Counted from the first letter of the stretch, positions 12,371 through 26,100 are shown. The stretch: 64,000 nucleotides of DNA from Solea solea (GCF_958295425.1 NC_081136.1:20776890-20840889); one strand, 5' to 3'. Made by a program: numbers and translations. Notes: generated by a model from the sequence alone, not told the origin.

Positions 12371-14100
12371 GATTTTTAATTGGTAAACAAATCATTTCCA
12401 TAAGATGTTTTTTTTAAATGAATAACAACTTCATTTTATGCTTGTTACTTAAAGCATATAATCAAAGATTGTGCAAGTTTGGGCAGCCCCCCAAAACAAT
12501 CTCCCATGACCCATGTGTGGGTCCTGACCCAGTGTTTGGAATCCACTGATTTTGTCCTTATCCTAAGATGATATTTCATGAAATACATTTTGACACACAA
12601 TGTTTGTCAGACCAGGGCATGTGTGTTTGGTTGTGTTGTGAGATTTTATGCTAAACTTAAGTAAAACCTAACTTACAACCATTGTGATGTTGTTTATGCT
12701 TCTTACTGTATTTTAAGACATAAAGGCATTAATAAAACCTTTCTTTTATTTGACAAAGTTATGGGTTCTCTGTAGAATGAGGGAAAGTTGAAGATGTCAT
12801 AATGCTGGAATAATCCGTTGTGGCTGTTTCCATACTTTTAAAGAACACCTGGAGAGGTAGGATTAGATATATTCATTCTGTCAGGTTCTGTGATTTTTAT
12901 TCATTATTTATTTTTTGCTCGATCTCTGAAAAGTGCACTGTGAAGTCTTAAAGCTTGAACCCAGCACATTTTCCCAGCAAACATTGCGCTGTGAGTAAGA
13001 GTCACCTGACACCGGGAGCTCTATAAAGAGAGAATGACACACATGAATTACTGACATGCTTCTACTGGCAAGCTCAGTCTACGAACATCACAATGCTCTG
13101 CCTGCTTGCAGCTTTTTAAGCATGATACACACTGATGACCAGATTAACTTTCACACTGACTTTGTAGAATCCTCTCCTCTCCTCTCTTCTCCTCTCCTCT
13201 CTTCTCCTCTCCTCTCCTCTCCTCTCCCATTGAGCTGTTGAATCACTGCCCACAGACCAGCCCCGAGGAAAAAAATCCGTATGGAATCATGAATCCTTTT
13301 GTACACACAGGAGCAAGATCGGCCTTTGTTGCCAAGCAACACAAAGGAAGTGTCAGAGGTTGCTGTTGGTTTTTCAAACAGCTGTGGAGCTGTGTGTAGC
13401 TACAGTGAACCTACTGGCAGCTAATTAGCCATTGTCAACTGTAGGTTGTTATGTAATGGCTCCTTCACAGTAACTGATCAATTTGCTCTGAGGGTCGTGG
13501 GTGATACATTCACTGCTCAGTGCCATTAACCCACTGTGACCCACTTTTCTCTCCCTCTGTGTCTGAGCAGTTTCTGGATAAACATCTAGCATGTTTTTTT
13601 GGCCCTGATCATCATATAGTATTAGTGTTAATATCGTTGATGAAAACTATGACAAAAATATGAAGAAATAAAAATAATTTTGATCCGACAAAATCCACTG
13701 ACACGTTCGTCAACAAATAAAAAACAGATGAAAATGTTAGGGCGGGATGAACTGTGAAGAGAACCAATCAGAAGAGAATAATAATTAGAGATCCAATCAG
13801 ACTAACCTCTGCGAAGTACGGAGGTTCAGTTGATCTACCCGGATGTCAACATTAGACTATGACTAAAAACTAACAGTTTAACTCACTACATTTAAACTAC
13901 AGTTTGTGACAGGCGTCAGTGCTACCAGGAGCAAGTTAATGCTTCTCACTAACTACAATAAACAGCTATTGAAACATTCATCACTGAACTAAACTGAATT
14001 TAGCGCTTCAGTAGTCAAAGCACGTCAGACCTTGCGAAGCCCAATTTATCAAATAAGTGGAATGAATGCAGTAAAAATGCCTTTTCAAGCATTTTGCACA
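12371..14100. other. Non-coding with a pentanucleotide repeat
   Basis: It holds a CTCTC/TTCTC-type pentamer tract at 13171-13227. At 13620-13760 a scrap with GATGAAAACTATGACAAAAA and GACACGTTCGTCAAC looks like another dispersed repeat. No gene was recognised. Confidence 0.4.
13171..13227. repeat. CTCTC-type pentanucleotide repeat
   Basis: About 11 CCTCT pentamers, two of them with a T substitution. Confidence 0.95.
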
Positions 14101-15420
14101 CAGGTGACTCTCTCTCTCTCTGTCTTTCAAACACACACACACACACACAGGGCGAGTATTCTTTAGCCGTGTTTCCTTCAAGTGGAAGGGTTCGGTTGGT
14201 ATGGTACAGTACGGTACATATTTTTTTGTCAAAAAAATAACCAACCATGTTCCATTTTTTGACACCCTTTCCTTGGGGTACAAGAGTAGAATGGCACGGT
14301 ACATGACAGTCAGCTGATTGAGCGACAAAAAAATGTCACTCGCATGTCACCCTTGCAATCAGTGTAAATATCACATGAAAGAACGTCTTGTTGATACAAA
14401 TAGTCACAAACCAATAGACTTGTAGTCAAGACAACCTAAACCGAGACCAAGACAATACCAAGACCAGGGGGCATCGAGACCAAGACAAGACCAAGTCGAG
14501 ACAAGATTGAGACCAAGACTGAGACCGAAAAAAAAAAAAAAAAAAACAGACTAGTGTTGAAGTTACACCATAACGTCTCTCCCTTTGATGTACCGTCCAC
14601 CTAAACCAATACCAAGACCAGAGGGTATCGAGACCGAGACATACAACTCTACAAAGGAGCAATGTGGGGTTAAGTGTCTTGCCCAAGGACACATCAGCAC
14701 GTAGACTAGTGGATCTGGGAATTTAACCCAAAACCAAAGTTGAAAGACGACAATGATGATCTAATATGACGTGAATGGCATGGCACGATGGAAAAATCAG
14801 GGTTCCCACACCTTCATTTGACAGGAAATGCATCTGTCAAAACTACTATATCCATTTAAAATATTGTTGGGAGACGTTGTCAGGTTTCCACAGAGGGAAA
14901 TCCAGGTCAACAGTTACAGTAACTGCTGGCTTTTAAAAACAACCTCTTTGCCGGAAAAACTGGAGTATTACAAATAAAAGCCTTCCTAATGTAGACTGCG
15001 TTAAAAGCTGGAGACTGTGTTTGTTCTGTTTGTTTGAGTATTTTTTTTACGGCACAATTGCTCACTGCACACATACTCACTCTTTGCTTTCTGTGCACAT
15101 TTGAACACCGATATCTCAGCTAATGTGTTTTCACTCTGGACATCCCCCTCATCTGCCCTTTCCCTCCACTGCTGCTGAACAGTGGCACTGGCCTTTTTCC
15201 TTAATGCACTAGATGCGCTTCATTCACTATGGCGCTGTAAGTGCTAGGCACTCTTTGAAAGGTCAAACTCATTACTTTACACCAAGTCCTGAGCCCTCAA
15301 GTGGAACTTTTATCCACGGAGCAGCTCCTCAACAACCTACAGTGGCTTTTACTACAGTCTAGAAGAAATAGAAGCAGAAAAACAACACTACACTATAACA
15401 CAACACAATTTCCTGCAATA
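14101..15420. other. Non-coding with dispersed repeats
   Basis: CT and CA runs lie at 14108-14149. Around 14175-14310, GTATGGTACAGTACGGTACA and TTCCATTTTTTGACACCCTTT suggest an inverted-repeat MITE. The phrase CATCGAGACCAAGACAAGACC at 14471 and its near copy at 14626 form a direct repeat. A poly-A run lies at 14527-14545. Confidence 0.4.
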
Positions 15421-15424
15421 CCCC

Positions 15425-15600
15425 CATGCCTGCTACTAATGCATTCAAGGAACCTTGTTAATGTCATAACTATTACAGATGCAGTCCACCAACCCAATGC
15501 CTGCTGCTGATGCATTCAAGGAACCTAGTAAATGTCGTCCCATATACATATACAGTCCACTAAGCAAATGCCCGTTGCTGGTATATTCAAGGAAACTCGA
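15425..15600. repeat. Diverged tandem repeat, about 70-bp unit, three copies
   Basis: The phrase TGCCTGCTACTAATGCATTC recurs as TGCCTGCTGCTGATGCATTC and TGCCCGTTGCTGGTATATTC at a spacing of about 70 bp, each followed by AAGGAA and an AATGTC- or CAGTCCAC-like word. Confidence 0.8.
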
Positions 15601-17096
15601 AAATCGAAACTGAGTTCAAAAATATAACAGTCCAGCAAAACTCACAGTAAACAATGTCTGATCTGTATTTCCTCTACAGACTGCGATACATACTCATACA
15701 GGCAGTTTGTTAGGTTTTAGCTGGCAGCAAACATTACATGTTCAATGAGTGATACATTTTTTCAATTTTAAAGGCGTGCGACATCTCATTCTGGAAGAAG
15801 CGAGGACATAAAGCAAAGTGACATAATGTAAAGTAACATTGCAGCATCAAGGAACAGCCTGCAATAGCTGTTAAAATTATGAGGCTGTGAGAAGAAGACA
15901 GCCATTTCACAGTGGAAATGGATTTTCAGCCGCAGATACACTTAGAGGCACTGATGCAGGACAACGTGAGGAACAGTGTCGAGGCGTATTCATCAGCAGG
16001 AAAAGTGTTTCTATCTCTCTATCTCTGTGTGTCTTTTATGTTAAAAAAGAGAGATGACAAAGTGTCTGGTTTTCCCTCACTTCTAACATGAAGACAAACC
16101 CTGCATCATTGCCAAACATCTTCACAACTGACCCACACTTATAATCTCATAATACTATCTGAATGCAAATATTTATGGTGGACAGGAGACATTAACTCCA
16201 AGCACTTTCTAATTTGTAGCAAATCAAATCCTGTTTGTGTCTATAAGCCACCACAGTAAATGCTAATGCATTTTAATAGTGGCAATTTATTTCCTGGCAC
16301 TGTTGTTATGTTGCTATGTGTCATTGCCAACCACTTGTAAACATAACGTTTTGTCGTACAAGCTGTAAGAGACATTCATTCACAGACTAACAACAGTATT
16401 GGTGTTATTTTTCACTTGGCCCAATAATTGAATAAATGTATCAACACATTTGTGAAAAGCTGCTACTTCCTGTACAGAAATATCACCAAAATTACTTAAA
16501 AACACACAGACAAAAAAAAGGTTTGGTGATGATTTGATTTCTTCACAAGGCTTTATTGGTTCTCAGTAATGTATACGGTTGCATTTACTCCTCTTGAAGC
16601 TCTAAATGACCTTAATGGTTTGTTTGTTTTCCCTGAAGTTTTGGAACCTTTGGAACATTTCATCTTGAACCAGAAGGGGGAAAGGATAAAACAAGGTGAT
16701 CAATTAAATCCAGAAGAATTTGCAAATGCTTTCTCCCTCAACTCACGTATTCAAAAGTAAACATAAGACTTAGATGTTCTCTCAAGCCTTTTATTGTCCT
16801 AAATTAAGAAGTATTTGACCTATATCAGCAAGTATTGTGATATCGAATGAGGAGATCTCCTATGGTCAAACAAAGATTGAGATTATTCATCAAACCAAAT
16901 AAGAGCTTATGTTGCTATCGTTTGCTGAAACAATGAAAGAACCAATTCACCCAGTGAGCTGAAAGGATAAAGATATGTCAAGTCTGTGAAGGCAGAATCC
17001 ATCCTCCTTGTTCTGACACCTGAACAGACATGTGCTCAACTCAGCTGTCTTCACGTGTCAGTGTTGTGGTGAATTCCTGGAGTATTTCACTCCACA
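15601..17096. other. Non-coding apart from one unrecognised 63-codon frame
   Basis: The frame 16569-16760 (+) has balanced composition (VFPEVLEPLEHFILNQKGER) but no recognised family, no good donor at its end and no start context of note. It may be chance or an old repeat fragment. Nothing else was recognised. Confidence 0.35.
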
Positions 17097-17289
17097 GTGA
17101 CAATATCTGACTTTAAGGCTGGAGTAGTGGTGGTGGTGGTGCAGGCAGAGCAGGAGAGAGAGAAAGCGAGTGAGGGAGGGCATGTTGAGCAGCACGCACA
17201 CAAGCAGTGCTGCTGCCTTCAACCACAGCGAAGCCCATGGACGAGGCATCAATCCGATTCACTCCTTAACTCCTCCTGCACTTCCTCTG
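17097..17289 (+). other. Possible 5' (untranslated) exon, donor at 17290
   Basis: A relatively GC-rich block with GGTGGT and GAGAGA runs ends at CTCTG|GTGAGT, a strong splice donor. Short ATG frames are present. It could be a first exon for a downstream gene such as PLEKHA5, but no direct evidence links it. Confidence 0.25.
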
Positions 17290-17290
17290 G

Positions 17291-18446
17291 TGAGTCAACC
17301 GACCGTGGACTTTATCACTATTGTGTGCATTTGTTTTTTTTCTCTGCCATGCAGACACTGTGAAATATGCCTTACAGTGCAGCATATGCTGAGAGGTGAT
17401 GTGTTGGCAGTGTAAATTGTGATGCGAGAATCACACATGCAGTTGCCAAGGCTTTCTTTTCCAAAAGATAAAATAAGCTGCTCCTCGGCGGCTCAGAGCT
17501 GTTTGCTGTGTGCTGTTTCAGATGGGTGATTCAGGGGTGCAATTTCCTAACAGCAGCTAATGTCATTACTGCTGCTGGACAGACGAACTGTCACTGGCAC
17601 TGCTCTTGTCAGAATATTCACCAGTGTGAAAGCTAAACACAGCAGAGTGTGGGGCTTGTTTTCATTTCTTAGTAATGATGGCTTTTGGGTTACAGTGTGG
17701 GTGGAAATTAATTTCTGAAGACGTCATTCTGAACATCGCCGTAGTAACAATCTAGTTGTCTGTCAAATTTCAGTTAAGCTATTTTCCATCTGTTTAATGT
17801 TTAAAGAAAAAGCTCTATCACAGCTGTTCATTACTGAGAAACAAAATGTATATTTATTAGTGACATGCCTTCTATTTAGGTACAAATATGTAATTATTAA
17901 GGGACAAAAAGCACTATATCCATTTAGATTATTTCAGAAGTCTTCCAGGATAAGGAAAGGAGTTTTATTAAATCAGAATTGAAGTTGTGAGGGAAATGGG
18001 ATGTCAATAGAACAGGGTTGAAGAAGGGTAAGCATGATTGGTGTGAGCTTGAAATTAAGAGAGAGTCTGGCTCTAAGATTTGAGATAGCAGGCAAGGAAA
18101 CAGGCTGGAGTTTAGACATGTTGGTGATGATCCTAATAAGATACAGGCTAGCAATTGCAAAGAACAAAGACAAGAATAATACTAAAAATTGAGCATGGAA
18201 CGATCTGCTGCAATGTGGGTCGGTGAACAGATAAGAGCTGGATGGAGGATCCAGTCAAGAGTTAATCAGAATGATTTGGTTGATAGCTAGCTGCTGATGC
18301 TACTCTGTGCAATCAAAGGAGGGTGGGGAGAGAAGACCTTCCTTCCAAGCCCCACTACAAGCAAATGTCTGGGCATGATGCAACATCTAGTTTTCTGTGC
18401 CCAAGGCTCTGTAAACCAGAGAAAAAGTCTCTGGAGTCGGTGTCAA
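17291..18446. other. Non-coding, nothing recognised
   Basis: Short chance frames only. Confidence 0.4.
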
Positions 18447-18450
18447 TTAA

Positions 18451-19060
18451 AGGCGACATAGACCGGCTGCTCCAATTAACGCTGCGTTTGTGTGTGTGTA
18501 TCTGCGTCATTTCCTCGTTTATGAAACCCTAACGTTTCAGAACAAACAGTTCAGCCACTGCTGAGAAAATAGGGTTTATTGTTTTCCTGGGCTCTGCGAA
18601 GCGGATCGGCACTTCCGTAATTCGATGTCGTCATCAGAAATCCTCACCACTCCTCTCACCACCGTAGCGCCTCCTGGTGCGGGCACTAGTCCGGGCACAT
18701 CCGGTTGCGTACATTCAACCGCAGAAGAAGAAGAACTACTCTCGTTGTAGCTGCTGAGATGCAGAGCATCCACCGTGCCAGAGGGGGAGCTGTGTATCTG
18801 AGAGCTGGCCTATCTATAACGTCACTTCCAGGTACCTGGACAATCACAGGACAGTGGGAAAGCTCTCGTTGGCTGGCCAATCACAACACAGTCCACGTTC
18901 TGGAGGTGGGGTTTTGGTCTGAAACAGCGCGGCTGACGAGAGCGTCAGATCGGCTCGTTTGCAGCGACTAGTAGGTTTTTAACCATGAAAACAAGTTAAT
19001 ATATGTAAGTAGACCTCCATAACTAACATATATGTGTGATACAAGCATTCTATGTCGCCT
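18451..19060 (+). mobile_element. TTAA-flanked MITE, copy 1
   Basis: It begins AGGCGACATAGA and ends TCTATGTCGCCT, a perfect 12-bp inverted terminus, flanked by TTAA at 18447-18450 and 19061-19064. Including TTAA, 16 bp match. The 610-bp interior has no transposase. It shares blocks with the inverted copy at 55056-55575. The relatively GC-rich, frame-rich interior is transposon sequence, not a promoter of a host gene. Confidence 0.9.
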
Positions 19061-19964
19061 TTAAGTAAGAATTTAACAAAGACAGATCAGTAATGAGGAG
19101 AACTGAGGCAACATCAGACATGAGCAAAGCCAGACGCTACCTCACTTTCTGATGAGCAGCTAGCTGAGGCTGATAAATATAGTCATCTGTCTAATGACCT
19201 TAACATATTTCATTATAAATATACTCAAAATACAAACTACCACGGTACATGTTGGGTTGCATCAGGCTCTAATGGACCTTTTCGTCAAAGAATGAAGACA
19301 ATAGCTTTCTCTTGGAGTCTTTTCTGTATATAATCATCCCCCTTCAATGGGACCTTCAATGGGATATTCTCTTATGGTGCTTTTCCATTACACAGTTCTG
19401 GCGTTAGTGTCACAAGATTCCTGATGAACAGACCGTCACAACATCCACTGTTGCTACAGTCCACACTTGAGATGATGGGAAACTCTGCTGGCTACATTTA
19501 AAATAAAAGTCTTTGGGAACCACTGCTTTATGAAACACCATGCACTTTAATTTAATGGCCATGTGGTAAACAATTTCTGCTGGGCATATTATTTCTGATA
19601 TTGAGCTAAAATGCTTGTTTAAATGGAGATAGTTATTTTACAATACTGGTTTAAAGCAGACTTTGCAAGTCTGGTCACTTTTTTCATCTTTTTTTTTTTT
19701 CAGAGCTCCCCCTAGAGTTAAGGAGTACATATTTTTAAACACCCATCCATCTAACACTTTATCATCACTGATGCTTTCAATGGAGTCGGCAAACACAAGG
19801 CGGCGGAGCCATGTTCCTGTCACCATCCATTTTTCATGCTTCTGTGTTTTTAATTCTCACCATTCGTGAAAAAGCCAATCTGATGTTTACTCATGTGTGG
19901 TCAGACAGTCGTTTCCACTTTCTAGCTTCCTCTGACAACGGTTTTCTTTTTGCACACACACCAA

Positions 19965-20185
19965 ATAGTGTGTGTAAATATGTCCTCTGCATTTAACCCA
20001 TCCTTATTACACACCAGTGAAACCACACAAGCTGAGCACAGAGGGCAGCACTTATCTGCGCCTGGGGAGCAATGGGGGATTGGGTGCCTTGCTCAGTGGC
20101 ATCCCAGCCCTCAGCCCGTCCCAGGATTGAAATAGTGACCTTCCATTTACAAGCCAAATTCCTTTCACTTTTGGCCATGGGCTGA
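19965..20185 (-). repeat. SINE-like repeat (minus strand)
   Basis: It contains TCCTCTGCATTTAACCCATC, GGGATTGGGTGCCTTGCTCA and a terminal TGGCCATGGGCTG, the reversed form of a tRNA-like SINE head; related copies are at 23001-23180 and 30088-30290. Confidence 0.55.
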
Positions 20186-21197
20186 TCATTTAACTACAAT
20201 TAGAGTTCTCAACGGTCCTGAAAAGTACAACCCGACCTGACCCGGCCTGCGGGTCTTTAAGCCTGCACACGACCCTGCCCGACTTTTCCCAGTGATCGAA
20301 GCGCGGCGTTTTATTTGCTTCATGAACCTCTTGTTCTCTCTTCTCTCTGGGTTTTCTATGATTTTTCAGTTGCTTGCAATCAATGAATATTAATCTAGGT
20401 CATTTTCTGAACTATTTTTTGTTAAGTGTGGGTCTTACCTGAAGCCCACAAAAGCTGCGCCACATTATGAGTTGATTGTGATTTATATAGAGAAACTGGC
20501 GTGGGCCTGTGTGTGAGGCCGTGTGAGGCATGGTTTTATAAATGTATAAAAGCTGAGTTGAAGCTGAGGATGAAGGGGAAGTAGCCTAGCTACCCAGTGT
20601 CCTTAGTTACTTCCCCTAACCCAGCATCCAGCAAGCCTGATGGAAATCAGAGTATTTGGCTAATTGATTTATTTCTAAGTTCATATGGCCAGTCCTCTCT
20701 GCTCCACCAGTACCTCCATTCCTGCAGGTTGACTGCCACTGTTAGCAGCTCCCAATTTCCCACATCATCATTTCACTCAGTGAGGTGAACGAGCACAGGA
20801 TTCAGCCGAAAGGCTGTATTTTAGAGGTCAAAGAAGGCTGAATGTGCTTACAGGAGTGCAGCAGAAAGGAGTTGGCATTGGATTGGGTGCATGCTGGCAA
20901 ATCATGGAACGGCTGTAGCTGCTAAGTGGATGTGGGTTTGGCATGACAGCCACCATCTGGATCTTTTCTGCATCATTCTCTCTTACTCCTTTATTATAAA
21001 AGATCATCTCTAATGAGGGTAGAAAAGTCACAAAATAGTACTTTCACCGTATAGCTCAGCTGAGAAGTCAACTATTTGGACTGCTTCCTACATTATAATA
21101 AACAGGAAACTTCACACATCCACTTCTTAAGACTAAAGAGAATCATCATTGCACACTATGTGAACTTGCAGAAAATGAGAAACCATGCTATAAATGT

Positions 21198-21260
21198 ATT
21201 ATTATTATTGTTATTATTATTATTATTATTATTAGTAGTATTAGTATTGTTATTATTATT
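21198..21260. repeat. ATT microsatellite
   Basis: Imperfect (TTA)n with GTA and GTT interruptions. Confidence 0.95.
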
Positions 21261-23000
21261 AAAGTCACACCTATTTAAGATAGCTGTGAGTGTGCACACC
21301 ATCACCATTACAATAAGGTTTTTCAATAAAAAAATATTTTTTAATTAAAATCATTAAAGAGAATATGTTTGTCGTCAGTAGAAACACTTTTTTGTCATTA
21401 ATATCAGCAAAATAAAAAATATATCAGTTCATGAAAAAATATATAATAATAGTAAGAATATGGCGGCGGTACCTCTACTTTGCAGACAAGAAAAGAAAAA
21501 GAACGGCCAATATTGAATGTGCATTTCTTGTTAATGATATTCAGTTTGTCATTGAATGTATGATTTGTTATTCAAAAACCTTTATTTTATTTGAGTGGTG
21601 ATGGTTTACGCTCTCACAGCCACACCCTATTGAAGATGCCTACACGCTTTTGATGAAATCAAACTGTTCCTCTAAGCTCAGCATGCAGTGAACCCTGCGT
21701 TATTTTCATGAATCTCGCTCTCATAGAATATTCAACAAATAATACATTGAATATTCATCACTTCTTTATAGTTATGTTTTAACATTTTGACCATAACATA
21801 TTTTTTTATTATTTCAATTGTTTAGGGGCTCCATAAATGGATTGACAGGAGGTTTTGTCTGGCCCCTGCACTCTGCAGAAGTGTGATACATATACATAAA
21901 TTATACACATGCACATGTGAGTGCACCTCACAACTTACTTGTAGACTGAATGAATGTTGTATTAATCACAAACAACACCTTGTTCCATTTGCAATAATAA
22001 AATATGAGCCCTGTGAATCAAATCAAATCAAATGGTGAGATATTTACTTCCAATACCTTTGACTCTAACATTTGATTCGATTAATACTGTGGAAATTGGA
22101 TGAAGATTTTCCAGTTAAACATCACCGGAGGTGTAACAATGTATCTCCATCACTATGACAGGATAAATGCGCTGCTGCTAGTGAGAAAAGTTGTATGTAA
22201 GTTTTTTTGATAAATAGAGTCATGGTAAGTGACTCTGGAACCAGTTTTCACGAGATGAGGATTTTGTGAATGAACCATGACAAACAGCAATACCACTTAT
22301 TTTCTAGCTCTCCTTGAAACCACATGTCAATGTAAATTCATCAGAATGCTGGGGCTTTTCACCGTGGCCTCATTTAGCAACACATTGTGTTGCTTTGCAT
22401 TTTGCTTTCTGGCCTGTTTGTGTACACCCAGGTCCACATGGCATTGCCCAGTATTTGCAATTGGACCTGTATGTAGTACCCTCCTATTTTCTTTTGTAGT
22501 GTCTGCACATAATGCTGCCAGCCGAGATAGAAACAAAGATGCTGCATGCAGCAATTTCATATCTTAATACATCACTGTCAAATGAAGTGGTTATCCTGAG
22601 TTCAACTGCTACACACAATATGAGGTCGAAGACGTATCACTGCCAGACCTGTGCCAAGTATTTAATGCACTGGGATTTTAAGTGGTAAAGATTTTATTGC
22701 TATGTCATAAATAAGTCATGTAACTGTACTTCTCATTCAGTGCCAATCAGTCTAATGAGTATTATTTAAAATATCTCTGTCTTGATTAATCTGACGGCTG
22801 TTGGTGTTGTACTGATTTAGACCTAACAACACAGACTGTTTCAAATTTAGTTTTAAATGGAGATTTTATGTGAATATAGCATTTTGTGAATGTGAGTGTG
22901 AATAGTCGCTTATCTGTGATGCGATGTTTGGTGATGACCTGACCATTTTGTACCATAACGCTAGCTTCCCGTATGAGGATAGTAGATAATAGATAGGCTT

Positions 23001-23180
23001 GGGCAGCCCGTGGCCAAGTGGAATGGGAACTAGGCTTTTAACCGGAGGGTTGCTGGTTCAAATCCCCACCCGGCCAATGCTCCCCGGGCGCTACTCAGTG
23101 TGGCAGCCCACTGCTCCTAATTCTAGGATGGGTCAAATGCAGAAGAATACTTTCACTAAGGGGATTAATAAAATTAAATT
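23001..23180 (+). repeat. tRNA-derived SINE
   Basis: A head GGGCAGCCCGTGGCCAAGTG and B-box-like GGTTCAAATCCCC lie 50 bp apart, followed by CCGGGCGCTACTCAGTGTGG and GGGATTAATAAAATT. The head resembles a tRNA but cannot fold into a full cloverleaf, and near copies lie elsewhere in the window. Confidence 0.8.
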
Positions 23181-26100
23181 CTAGATGAGGTGTTGGTTGT
23201 TGACTGTTTTTGTCCTAAAGCTGCTGTCACTAGAATCCTGTAGGTCAAATCTGTGTTAAATAGCTATATTACGATTTATATCGATTTATTACGATTATAT
23301 CAGTGACATGAATCCTTCAGACTCACAATCGTATTCTACCAAGCAGCAGTTTGCTTTAGCTAAAAGCCAGGGGGGAAATAACATCACTGGCCTTTTTACA
23401 CACTGAGAGTCCATGGCCTTCATGATGATGATGATGATGATGATGGTGGTGGAGACATACAGTAATGGGACAGAATGGAAGGAGACACAGAAAGAGATGA
23501 CTTCTATTCCTCACAGTTTTCCTATCTCCTGTATTTATTTGGATTGTCTCTTTGGTGGAATGCTCACCTGGCTGATACCGTCAACCTCCAGGGACCTCCA
23601 TCACTATCCCATCATCTGTCACGGTTACCAATAGCGACATGGGAGCCAGTGCAGGAGTTTGATAGCAGTGTGAGTGATGTTGCCATTGTTCTGAGTAGCT
23701 CCAGTCCTCGGGGTTGTTGTTATTGGTACTGTAAGGTTCAGAAGTTAAGCAAATTCATATTTGACTACAATTTACAAAAAACTGTGTTTACAGTATTTAC
23801 ATGATTAACTATGTACATATTTATGTGTGCACACTTGTTATTTACATATTTACACATTTAAATCTTTACATTTGCATATTCTAAATTGTAATGGAGAACA
23901 GTGAAGTGCTGCTTAAGAAAGTTATCCGTCTTCACCCTGCTGTTTCCTCCCATTAAGAGTGATCTGAACCACCACATATTGAACCCTCATGTTACAGTAC
24001 TTACAAAAGTCAAGACTATTTGTGGGAAACTCTAAGAAACCTAACACATAGACTTGGAGACTGGCTACTTTGTTCACCGCTACTTATTTAGACTGATTAA
24101 ATATGGAAAAGCAGTGAGAATGATGATCACTTATTACTTCTGCCAAGGAGGCAGTGTATGTATCTGTCAAATTGTCCTTCTGTAAGCTACTTCCTGTCTA
24201 CAGTCTGCATTTTTTGTTATGGGTAGGTGATCACCCAGAATTTACTACTGATGATGTCACAAAAAGTAAATATATATAAAAAATGCATAAAAAATAAAGA
24301 AAAAAGAAAACATATCTCTTTCAAAACTCATCTGATCCGAAAATTAATCAAGAAAATGCATCATTCTTAACTAAACAGAATGGCTCAGTCCTTGGTCCAC
24401 TGCTCTTTAGCCTGTTTATAAATGACCTGCCAACAAGTTTTTCAGACACTGACTTCCAAAACAGCAAAAACCCCTAGCAACAGCAAACAACAGCAATGTG
24501 ACAAAACAACAGCAAAAACACCTAGTGAAGCTTCAGAAAAACAAAGTGTGTTCAACACAAAGTTTTGACAGCTTTATCAAATTCTCTTTACTTAAATTAA
24601 TGTTTAAATGTGTCAGTAATCTTGTCCCTGAATCTCTCTCCATATTTATCCAAACACAAGTACACAGTTGTGTGATGTGTGACAGTATTAAATATATTGA
24701 CAGACATGTTTTACACCTGGCATTAGAATGTGTTTTCTGTGATCAGATAGCGATCGGATGGCACTTCCACCAAATGTATTTACACCATATTTTCCGACTG
24801 CTGTCTGATCACAGTCATCCCCGCTTCCATATCAACAACAACAGCTACGTTATCCGCACGTGAAGTCACGTTATTGTATATAGATTCCTCTTTGCTTTTT
24901 GAAGCAGGGGAAAATGTCTTCCATTACAAGCAGAAAACTGACGGAAGCAGAACAGACTGTGCACATAGTTGTTGTAGGTGAGTGGAGATGCGTTTAATCT
25001 GGTCACATTGCATCACTGCCCACCTCCTGGCGTGGTTTGGCAGAACAGATAACAGTCCGTGCTTGGATGTATTTACAGCTGTAATTACAAGTGGTCAGGT
25101 GCCATCCCATTGATTAATAGTGTTTGTTTGTCCTCCCCTGAATTAGAAGTGAGGGAGAGTAGGAGTAGGAAGAAATGGAGGGAAGTTCAGAGTGAAAAGG
25201 TCAGAATGGATCAAGAGCTGAAGAGCTGACCTATAATTGAGAACCTGAAAATGACTGGGACAGGAACAGATATGAGGAGGAAAAAACCAGGAACCAGAGT
25301 TAGAAAGAGAGGAAGGAATTGAGGGAGGAACAGAAAGGGGAGGAGGGGGGCTGTCAATGCTGATGGCCTTTCTGAAAGGTTAGTGGCCTGGCCTGAGGGA
25401 CAGAGGGTGAATGGCAGCCACACTGCACACACACACACACAGAGAGAGAGAGGGAGAGAGAGAGAGAGACCATGCAAATGCTGTTCACATGACATTTAAA
25501 ACAAAAGCACGTTTGACCACAATGAGGACTGATTAAACATTACCTGACATTTCACATGGACAGAATTAGCTGAGCTATTGTTCACTGACTGTTTGTTTTA
25601 GTGCTACACATGTGTTAATGCACAGGGCCAAGACCAAAACAGGTGGACTATAACGGTTCACAAATATATATATTTATATTATATATATTTTACATATTTT
25701 TCTCAGATACTCTTAAGGACATATCGTGCAATCATGCATAAGCTGAAAGAAAAGGGCAGCTTAGGCACATCACTGTGACAATCGTGTATCAGAGTGATTT
25801 TTTTTTAATAGTAAGAGGGGAGACATTGGGGACACATTGCTGCATTTAAACATGCTTTTCATTTCGTTTGCCTTCTAGGTAACAATATAAACTGTCTGTT
25901 CTGTCAAATCTTAAAAGAATAGGTTTTCTTGTCACTTCTCTTGTTGCTGCTAGTGTAAGCAACATTACACAGCGCTCGCGTACGGTTGCCGTTTTATCCA
26001 CCTCTTCTTTACCTCTGTCATCACAGGTAACACAAAATCTGAAATTCTGATGCTGCTGACACATCCTCTATCTCTGGTCCTCCTCCTGTGTCCTCTCTCA

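Larger units (their letters stand above)
19065..22998. other. Non-coding with a SINE-like piece and ATT run
   Basis: A minus-strand SINE-like segment lies at about 19965-20185 and an ATT run at 21198-21260. Around 20210-20300 a GACCTGACCCGGCCTGCGGG phrase recalls a hAT-like fish repeat. No gene was recognised. Confidence 0.4.

Noticed and set aside
18560..18960. GC-richer block resembling a promoter/CpG island
   Set aside because: Explained by the TTAA-flanked MITE, whose diverged copy at 55.1-55.6 kb has the same interior.
23001..23075. tRNA-like head with A and B boxes
   Set aside because: Belongs to a SINE with near copies elsewhere in the window; the cloverleaf does not close.
24498..24863. 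121-codon + frame
   Set aside because: Overlaps a MITE-like repeat and shows no protein family signal.
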